Source: Acidithiobacillus sp. (lineage in GTDB: Bacteria; Pseudomonadota; Gammaproteobacteria; Acidithiobacillales; Acidithiobacillaceae). Taken from it: DNA of 38,608 nucleotides. This document shows, in pieces, positions 32,806 through 38,608 of this stretch. The stretch's first letter is position 1. Every line of letters starts with the position of its first letter. The translations under genes and the position numbers were made by a program. The stretch spans positions 1 to 38,608 of the forward strand of contig JAPTWR010000189.1 of assembly GCA_028065135.1 (NCBI GenBank), given 5' to 3'. The notes beneath the pieces are model-generated. The model had not been told where the DNA came from. It saw nothing but the letters and a program-made list of their open reading frames with translations, and did not search any database.

Positions 32806-35312
32806 TGACCAACCCCAAAATCACTCAGGCGCTGAGTAACCTGTTCACCAAGCAGCGTATCGTCTTCTGGTACGACACGCGCCAGGAGTTTCGCGCCGAT
32901 TTTGAGACGCTGGAACTGCCGGGCGTTGAAAAAATCGAGCTGCTCAACAACGCATTCGGCGTGAAGTACCGCCTTCTGCGCCAGCAGCCGGATCAGCAGT
33001 TTCTGCTGTACCGCGAAGGCGCCGAGCCACCGCACCTGCAGAACTGGCTGCTGGACGTGCAACTCGCCAGCGGCCATAGTTTCCGCACCGACCAGATTGC
33101 CCTATGGCTTGCCGAACTGGAACTCGGTCCGGACTTTTACCCGCTGCTGGAAGCGCATAGCGCGTTTTTTGAGTCGGGCAAGCGCCGTGAAGCGCTACGC
33201 AAAATACTGGAATCGGGTGACCCACACAATCTGCTGCGCCGCAAAATGCTGGCCGTGGCTGCGGGCAGCGAGCCGCGTCTGGACGCCATACTGGAAACCT
33301 TGTTAGGTGATCTTGCCAGAGGCGATGAGGCCCGGATCAAGCTGATCGAGCGCAGCACCCTGACGGCCTACCTCTGGGAGCAAATGAAACGCGCTTACGG
33401 CTATACGTCCGAGCAGCCGGGGCTGCATGATTTTGCCATTGAACTGTTCAAGACCTGCTTTCAGTCCGGTATCGACCCGACCTGCAAAGCCAGCCTATCT
33501 GCCGAGGCATTGGTCTTTTTGAAGCGCTGGAAAGACAGCCGCTCCCATGCCCAAAGCTTTGAAGTGCTCTCCGAACAGTGCGCCGCCGTTTTACAGATCG
33601 ACGACAAGCTGCAGACGCTGGACTATCGCCGCCTGATGACGCTGGATTACTTTGAGCTGATCGACCGCAAAATTCTCAGCGAGCTGGTACGGGCGGTGCT
33701 GGCCCGTACTACAACAGCGCAAGAGTTGCAGCAGTGGGTGCGCCAGCGCCGCCAGAGCCACTGGTTTGATCGCTTTGAGGATATTTATCTCGCCGTCGAG
33801 CATGCGGCACAATTCATTCAACTGCTGGACATGACCCAGTTGGAAATGGATTCGCTGGCAGATGGGGTGCGAAAATATGCAAAAAACTGGTACCAACTGG
33901 ATCAGCGCTACCGCAAATTCGTGTTTCACCTGCGCGAGTCCGGCCAGACCTCCTTGTTGGGCGAACTGAGTACCCTGATAGACAATCTCTACAGCAACAA
34001 CTTCCTGACGCGCCTCAATGATCGCTGGCAGCAACACGTGGATGCAGTTCAGCATTGGGAGGCTGCCCCGGTTCTGCTGCAACGGCATTTTTTCACCCGT
34101 TGTGTGCAGCCTTTTCTGGAGCGTAAGGGCAAGGTTTGCGTGATTATTTCCGACGCCTTTCGCTACGAAATCGGCGAGGAGTTGCAAAGCCTGATCCGGC
34201 AGGAGGATCGCTTCGAGGCGGAACTGGAACCGGCTCTATCCATGCTACCCAGCTACACCCAGTTGGGCATGGCGGCTTTATTGCCCAATGCGGATCTGCA
34301 GTTGGCCGACAACGAGAGTGGCGACGCCATGGTCAATGGTCAGAGTGCCAAAGGCTCAACCAACCGGGGCAAAATTCTCGCCAATGCAGTGCCCGCATCT
34401 GCCGTGGTGCTGGCCAAAGACCTGATGAACATGGATAGGGACATCTCCCGCGCCCTGCTGCGCGATCATGAGGTGGTCTATATCTATCACAACCTGATCG
34501 ACAAAACCGGCGACACCCGCGACACCGAAGAACGCGTCTTCGCGGCGGTCGAAGAAACACTGGACGAGCTGCTTCGGCTGGTCAAAAAACTGACCAACGC
34601 CAATGCCAGCAATCTATTGATTACCAGCGATCATGGCTTTCTCTATCAAAACCATCCGCTGGAGGAAAGCGGCTTCCTCAGCAGCGAGCCAGAAGGAGAG
34701 CCGGTGCTCTACCATGACCGGCGCTTCGTGTTGGGCCATGGCTTGCGGGATAACGCCGGTTTCAAAACCTTCACATCCGCGCAATTAGGCCTAGCCGGGA
34801 CAATGGAGGCGCAATTCCCCAAATCCATCCACCGGCTGCGCTTGCAGGGTTCCGGCAGCCGTTTTGTGCATGGGGGTGCCACTCTGCAGGAGGTGGTAAT
34901 TCCCGTCATCCGCATCAATAAAAAGCGGCAGAGCGATGTGGGACGGGTCGAAGTGGAGATTATTGGTGCTGGTTCAAAAACCATCACTACCGGCCAACTC
35001 GCCGTGGTACTGTACCAGACCGACGCCGTCACCGAAAAATTGCAGCCGCGCCGCTTGCGCGTCGGACTGTTTACGCTCCAGGGCGAGCTGATCTCCGATC
35101 AGCACGAGTTGTTATTCGATTTTAGCGCGACGCATCCGCGCGAACGCGAACTGCCCGTGCGATTCATCCTCAGTCGTAAGGCCGACAGCGCCAACAATCA
35201 GGAGGTAGAATTGCGGCTGGAAGAGCGGGTGGAGGGCACCAGCCATTTCACTACCTACAAGGCGGCACGGCACACCATTCGTCTTTCGCTCTCCAGCGAG
35301 TTCGACTTTTGA
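32805..35312 (+). CDS. pglZ: BREX protein PglZ (alkaline phosphatase-like)
   Basis: 835 residues, usual for type 1 BREX PglZ. The N-terminal region starts ITQALSNLFTKQRIVFWYDTRQEF, typical of the family. The phosphatase-like core has VIISDAFRYEIGEEL (metal-binding Asp at about 450) and ITSDHGFLYQ (D609, H610), with YHDRRFVLG between it and the C-terminus. The C-terminal 150 residues are beta-rich. PglZ belongs to the alkaline phosphatase superfamily and is essential to BREX. TGATG overlap with DUF4276 upstream; brxL follows with AAGGAA. No damage is apparent. Confidence 0.94.
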   Translation: MTNPKITQALSNLFTKQRIVFWYDTRQEFRADFETLELPGVEKIELLNNAFGVKYRLLRQQPDQQFLLYREGAEPPHLQNWLLDVQLASGHSFRTDQIALWLAELELGPDFYPLLEAHSAFFESGKRREALRKILESGDPHNLLRRKMLAVAAGSEPRLDAILETLLGDLARGDEARIKLIERSTLTAYLWEQMKRAYGYTSEQPGLHDFAIELFKTCFQSGIDPTCKASLSAEALVFLKRWKDSRSHAQSFEVLSEQCAAVLQIDDKLQTLDYRRLMTLDYFELIDRKILSELVRAVLARTTTAQELQQWVRQRRQSHWFDRFEDIYLAVEHAAQFIQLLDMTQLEMDSLADGVRKYAKNWYQLDQRYRKFVFHLRESGQTSLLGELSTLIDNLYSNNFLTRLNDRWQQHVDAVQHWEAAPVLLQRHFFTRCVQPFLERKGKVCVIISDAFRYEIGEELQSLIRQEDRFEAELEPALSMLPSYTQLGMAALLPNADLQLADNESGDAMVNGQSAKGSTNRGKILANAVPASAVVLAKDLMNMDRDISRALLRDHEVVYIYHNLIDKTGDTRDTEERVFAAVEETLDELLRLVKKLTNANASNLLITSDHGFLYQNHPLEESGFLSSEPEGEPVLYHDRRFVLGHGLRDNAGFKTFTSAQLGLAGTMEAQFPKSIHRLRLQGSGSRFVHGGATLQEVVIPVIRINKKRQSDVGRVEVEIIGAGSKTITTGQLAVVLYQTDAVTEKLQPRRLRVGLFTLQGELISDQHELLFDFSATHPRERELPVRFILSRKADSANNQEVELRLEERVEGTSHFTTYKAARHTIRLSLSSEFDF

Positions 35313-35335
35313 GCAATGATTCAAGGAACTTGGCC

Positions 35336-37444
35336 ATGAGCGCCCTCGACGACAAAATCAACCAGCACTTCGCGGGCCTGGTGGTGCGCAAAGATCTGGT
35401 GAAGACCGTGAAAGGCAATGCCACGGTGCCCTCCTATGTGCTGGAATACCTGCTCGGCCAGTATTGCGCCACCAATGACGAGGCCACTATCCAGACCGGT
35501 ATCGAGACCGTGAAGGAAATCCTCCGCAAGCACTATGTGCATCGCAACGAGGCGGGGCTGGTGCGTTCGACCATCAAGGAGAAAGGCCGACACAAGGTGA
35601 TTGACCGTATCAGCGTGTCACTCAATGACAAGGACGATGTTTACGAAGCGGAATTCGCTAATCTGGGCATCAAAAAAGTGCTCATCAACGCCGGTACCGT
35701 CAAGGCACATCAGAAGCTGTTGGTGAGTAGCGTCTGGTGTATCGCTGACTTGGAGTATGAGTACACCGAGGAAAAATCGGGCTCGCCCTGGGTGTTAGCC
35801 TCCCTAAAGCCCATTCAGATCTCCCGTTTTGACTTGGATGGCTACCTGGCAGCGCGCAAGCAGTTTAGTACGGACGAATGGATCGACCTACTGATCCAAA
35901 GCCTCGGCTTCAACCCGCAAATGTTCGGAAAGCGCAATAAACTGCTGCAGCTCATCCGCCTGATTCCCTTCTGCGAGCGCAATTACAACCTGATTGAGTT
36001 GGGGCCGAAAGGGACGGGTAAATCGCATGTCTATTCGGAGTTTTCGCCGCACGGCATTCTGATTTCCGGCGGTGAAGTGACCGTGCCCAAGCTCTTCGTC
36101 CATAACGGCACCGGCAAACTCGGCCTAGTGGGTTACTGGGATGTTGTGGCCTTTGATGAATTTGCCGGCAAACAGAAGCGGGTAGATAAGGCGCTGGTGG
36201 ACATCATGAAGAATTACATGGCCAACAAGTCCTTCTCGCGCGGCGTAGAAACGCTGGGCGCAGAGGCCAGCATGGTTTTCGTGGGCAACACCGACCATAC
36301 CGTACCGTACATGCTGAAACATTCCGACCTCTTCGACCCATTACCGGAAAAGTTTCATGACTCCGCATTCCTGGACCGCATGCACTGTTATATCCCCGGT
36401 TGGGAAGTAGATGTAATCCGTGGCGAAATGTATTCCGACGGCTACGGCTTTGTAGTCGATTATCTGGGAGAAATTCTGCGGGCACTGCGCGGCGATGATT
36501 TTTCCGACCGCTATAAGAAGCGGTTCAGCCTATCCAACGAGATCTCCAGCCGCGATCGCGATGGCATCAACAAGACCTTCTCCGGCCTTATGAAGATCAT
36601 TTTTCCCAACGACGACGCCAGTGATGCGGAGATTGAGGACGTATTACGCTACGCGATTGAGGGCCGCAAGCGGGTCAAAGATCAGTTGCTGCGTATGGAC
36701 CACACCTATCCGGAGGTCCGTTTCGCCTACCAGAGCAGCGATGGCCAGGAAGTATTGGTACACACGCTGGAAGAGGAGGAGTACCCCAGTCAGTACCATC
36801 GTCAGTTAGCGGCGGATATTCCCTTGCAGGAGTTGCCCTTTGACATAATGGGCGTTGCACCTGTCGCACATGCCGCTCCGGCCATGGAGATGCCTGCATC
36901 ATCCATGAGTGCAGTGGCCAGCAGTGATCCGGTTTTGAAAGAGCAGCACATCGTCTTTCACGAAAACCAGCGGGGAGTGAGCTTCGACACGCTCTTTGGC
37001 CCCTATCTGGCGACCAGTAAACGCATTGTCGTCACCGATCCCTACCTCCGGGCCTTCCATCAGTTACGCAATCTAATGGAACTCATGGAGACCATCAGCA
37101 AACAGAAAAGCCCCGATGACGAGGTGGCTGTTCACGTAGTAACGGTTGAAGACGAGTTTAACGGTGATCGTCAGACAGAAAGCCTGCAAAAAATCGCCGA
37201 CGCGTGCGCCGAGGTGGGCATTCAGTTCACCTGGGCCTACGACACCACGAACACCCTGCACGATCGTGACATCAGCACCGACCTCGGCTGGAAAATCGTC
37301 CTCAGCCGTGGACTGGACGTGTTTCAGCGCTTCGAACTCAATGATGCCTTCAGCTTCGCCAACCGGCTGCAACAGCATCGACCCTGTAAGGCGTTCAATG
37401 TAACCTATGTGCATGATATCAAGCAGGAACACGGCATCGGTTAG
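35336..37444 (+). CDS. brxL: BREX protein BrxL (Lon-like AAA+)
   Basis: 702 residues from the ATG at 35336, with AAGGAA at the right distance; a TTG at 35309 overlapping pglZ is also in frame. AAA+ core: Walker A LGPKGTGKSHVYSEF, Walker B-like DVVAFDEFAGK, and VFVGNTDHTVPYM. The C-terminal 150 residues (TLHDRDISTDLGWKIVLSRGLDVFQ) look like the MIT_C/phospholipase D-like domain seen in BrxL. BrxL forms ring-like assemblies on DNA and blocks phage, but is dispensable for methylation. Presence of BrxL rather than BrxHII, with BrxA, BrxB and BrxC, marks a type 1 system. It is the last gene of the operon. Confidence 0.94.
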   Translation: MSALDDKINQHFAGLVVRKDLVKTVKGNATVPSYVLEYLLGQYCATNDEATIQTGIETVKEILRKHYVHRNEAGLVRSTIKEKGRHKVIDRISVSLNDKDDVYEAEFANLGIKKVLINAGTVKAHQKLLVSSVWCIADLEYEYTEEKSGSPWVLASLKPIQISRFDLDGYLAARKQFSTDEWIDLLIQSLGFNPQMFGKRNKLLQLIRLIPFCERNYNLIELGPKGTGKSHVYSEFSPHGILISGGEVTVPKLFVHNGTGKLGLVGYWDVVAFDEFAGKQKRVDKALVDIMKNYMANKSFSRGVETLGAEASMVFVGNTDHTVPYMLKHSDLFDPLPEKFHDSAFLDRMHCYIPGWEVDVIRGEMYSDGYGFVVDYLGEILRALRGDDFSDRYKKRFSLSNEISSRDRDGINKTFSGLMKIIFPNDDASDAEIEDVLRYAIEGRKRVKDQLLRMDHTYPEVRFAYQSSDGQEVLVHTLEEEEYPSQYHRQLAADIPLQELPFDIMGVAPVAHAAPAMEMPASSMSAVASSDPVLKEQHIVFHENQRGVSFDTLFGPYLATSKRIVVTDPYLRAFHQLRNLMELMETISKQKSPDDEVAVHVVTVEDEFNGDRQTESLQKIADACAEVGIQFTWAYDTTNTLHDRDISTDLGWKIVLSRGLDVFQRFELNDAFSFANRLQQHRPCKAFNVTYVHDIKQEHGIG

Positions 37445-37567
37445 TGAGTTGTGATCACAGTGTGGAATTCCGGGAGCCCGCACCCTATGTGTTGCCCTTG
37501 TGCTAAGCGTCAATTATCTTGACCGGACAAGGTAGTTGACGTCGAGCACCCTTGCGTGGTGCGGTAC

Positions 37568-37771
37568 TCATTCTCCAGGCTCAGGGGAATAAAGGTTGCT
37601 GAACTTGTGCGTCTGTGGAGAGCGGCTTTCCAGTTCGGTTACAAACTGATCGATCATGGCTTTCAGATCGGCGCTCACAGAATAGGCGGCATCCCTGGCG
37701 ATGTCGTCAGGAACATTGGCCGCACTGAAGGCGCGGTATAAGGCGAGTGGGCTTTTCATGCTATAAATCAT
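37568..37771 (-). CDS. Small hypothetical protein, 67 residues
   Basis: ATG at 37771 with GGAG about 9 nt upstream; an internal ATG at 37759 (MKSPLALYRAF) is the alternative. Predicted helical (ALYRAFSAANVPDDIARDAAYSV, LKAMIDQFVTELE), soluble, acidic C-terminus. I recognise no family. Convergent with brxL, close to the island end. Confidence 0.5.
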   Translation of the reverse strand: MIYSMKSPLALYRAFSAANVPDDIARDAAYSVSADLKAMIDQFVTELESRSPQTHKFSNLYSPEPGE

Positions 37772-37857
37772 AGATGATTACTCCATAGACAGGATCATTT
37801 GAGGGTAATGGTATTCTGGGAATTCAGAATGACTATTTACTCCAAGGCCGGGTTCCA

Positions 37858-38163
37858 TCAATGGGCCAGCGCCTGATGGATGGCGGCAAAGAATACGATG
37901 CCACCCGCCACCACGGTGAACATTGTGGCGATAAAGTACAGGATCGGATGGAATTCATCCTCCGGAGCGTCTTTCTGCAGCGTCCACCCAGAGAGAAAGA
38001 GAATCAACGTGACCCATATCCCCGCGCCCATCGCCGGGACGAGCCAGCCCATTTGGGGAAATCTCCTGATGACCGTAATCGCAACCAGCAGGCTGGTGCA
38101 TATCCAGGAGAAAGTTGTCGCCAGGATCCAGCCCGGACAGGATTCATGTTTTACGTGGTTCAT
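37858..38163 (-). CDS. Small membrane protein, three predicted transmembrane segments
   Basis: 101 residues from the ATG at 38163, preceded by GAGAGG at good spacing; the frame extends to a TTG at 38184. Three hydrophobic segments are clear: ILATTFSWICTSLLVAITVI, WLVPAMGAGIWVTLILFLSG and ILYFIATMFTVVAGGIVFFA, separated by short charged loops. No catalytic or transport motif is visible and the family is unknown to me. It is the last gene before the island's right end. Confidence 0.65.
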   Translation of the reverse strand: MNHVKHESCPGWILATTFSWICTSLLVAITVIRRFPQMGWLVPAMGAGIWVTLILFLSGWTLQKDAPEDEFHPILYFIATMFTVVAGGIVFFAAIHQALAH

Positions 38164-38307
38164 AAATACCTCTCGGTGATTCAAACATGGTGTCTTTGGG
38201 CCATGGCGCCTCCGTCATGACCTCAAAAACAACGTATCATGTCGCTTCACGCTTGCTGGGATTTTCAGGATTTGCGAGTTACCGTGAGTGCGATTGGCGG
38301 CAGTACA

Positions 38308-38362
38308 GTTCGGTACACTGGCGGTACACTGGCGGTACACTGGCGGTACACTGGCGGTACAC
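38308..38362 (+). repeat. Array of 11-bp direct repeats, TGGCGGTACAC
   Basis: Four perfect tandem units at 38319-38362, preceded by a partial unit at 38308-38318 (CGGTACAC conserved) and a looser one at 38295-38307. The 11-bp pitch is one DNA turn, as expected for cooperative protein binding. It lies about 120 bp inside the tRNA-Phe scar, and the unit recurs after the integrase gene (12404-12425). Confidence 0.8.
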
Positions 38363-38482
38363 CAGTCGCGCCAGGGTAGCCCTACAATAAACAATAAAAA
38401 CCAAATACAAATAATAAGTTGACACAGGTGTACTCAAACACGCCCAATTCGCAACAATATAACTCTTTGAAACATAACAAAA

Positions 38483-38527
38483 CTGAAAATCCTCGTGTCG
38501 GCGGTTCGATTCCGTCCCTGGGCACCA
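38483..38527 (+). other. 3' half of a tRNA-Phe gene: probable att site at the island end
   Basis: The 45 bp read as the end of tRNA-Phe from the anticodon loop: CTGAAAA (anticodon GAA), anticodon-stem 3' strand TCCTC, variable loop GTGTC, T-stem GGCGG/CCGTC with loop TTCGATT, acceptor strand CCTGGGC, then ACCA. The sequence upstream cannot form the other half (no GAGGA before the loop), so it is a truncated copy. Integration into tRNA 3' ends duplicates such segments; by orientation the intact gene and rest of the island should lie to the left, and original chromosome to the right. Confidence 0.8.
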
Positions 38528-38533
38528 TATAAA

Positions 38534-38559
38534 TCAATCAGTTAAAAATTACTGATTGA
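38534..38559 (+). terminator. Stem-loop just after the tRNA-Phe fragment
   Basis: TCAATCAGT and ACTGATTGA form a 9-bp stem with an 8-nt AT loop. It begins 7 bp after the CCA end, so it is probably the native transcript-end structure of the original tRNA gene. There is no T-run, so strong intrinsic termination is uncertain. Confidence 0.45.
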
Positions 38560-38608
38560 CAATCCTCTGCTCCTCAGTCTGGTACAGTCCTGACGCAAGC
38601 CCAAAGGC

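Noticed and set aside
38295..38362. CRISPR array
   Set aside because: The units are 11 bp, directly abutting and without spacers, so this is a tandem repeat and not a CRISPR array.

Overview
The window reads as a defence-rich genomic island in a moderately GC-rich proteobacterium. The type I-like BREX operon, SbcCD, and phage/plasmid integrase, excisionase-like and Dam-type methylase genes all fit. An Acidithiobacillus-like or other beta/gamma-type host is a guess, not shown by the sequence. The right end of the island is marked by the 3' half of a tRNA-Phe gene (38483-38527) with no 5' half beside it, the usual scar of integration into a tRNA gene. Several modules are visibly AT-richer than their neighbours (ParA-HEPN at 6.3-7.9 kb; the recognition part of pglX at 29.2-30.0 kb), so the island looks like a mosaic.

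Layout. (1) 0-0.7 kb: the end of a tyrosine recombinase and a broken excisionase-like gene. (2) 0.7-4.4 kb: a leftward ubiquitin-like conjugation operon (DUF3892, two-domain multiubiquitin, ThiF/E1-like enzyme, DUF6527), divergent from an XRE repressor/ImmA protease pair, with two matching palindromic operators between them. (3) 5.3-7.9 kb: an orphan small gene, then an overlapping ParA-like ATPase and HEPN-domain protein, a probable toxin/defence pair. (4) 8.0-12.4 kb: a mobile-element core with a Dam-type methylase, an unknown protein, an intact excisionase-like gene, an approximately 600-bp run of short hairpins without a convincing ORF, and a tyrosine recombinase. (5) 12.7-17.6 kb: sbcC and sbcD, leftward. 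(6) 17.7-37.4 kb: a rightward BREX operon, brxA-brxB-brxC-pglX(N)-[AlbA/Schlafen-type ATP-binding protein, mini-ORF, reverse transcriptase-nitrilase, small ORF]-pglX(C)-[AAA ATPase, DUF4276]-pglZ-brxL. (7) 37.5-38.6 kb: two small leftward genes, an 11-bp repeat array and the tRNA-Phe att scar.

The most striking point is that pglX, the BREX methyltransferase, is cut between its catalytic domain and its target-recognition half. Both halves are open. A reverse transcriptase-nitrilase of the DRT type 1 (UG1) kind and an AlbA-domain protein lie in the gap, joined to the flanking genes by 1-4 bp stop/start overlaps. A second pair, an AAA ATPase plus a Toprim-like DUF4276 protein with the architecture of PARIS, sits between pglX(C) and pglZ. 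The operon therefore appears to carry three defence layers under one transcript. The C-terminal pglX half begins with A8, T9 and A9 tracts that could switch BREX specificity by slippage.

Regulatory links seen by eye: the palindrome CGCCAA(A)TTGGCG just upstream of brxA has an extended version upstream of the intact excisionase-like gene, and the 11-bp unit TGGCGGTACAC occurs both just after the integrase and near the tRNA-Phe scar. Family names come from reading protein sequences without any search.
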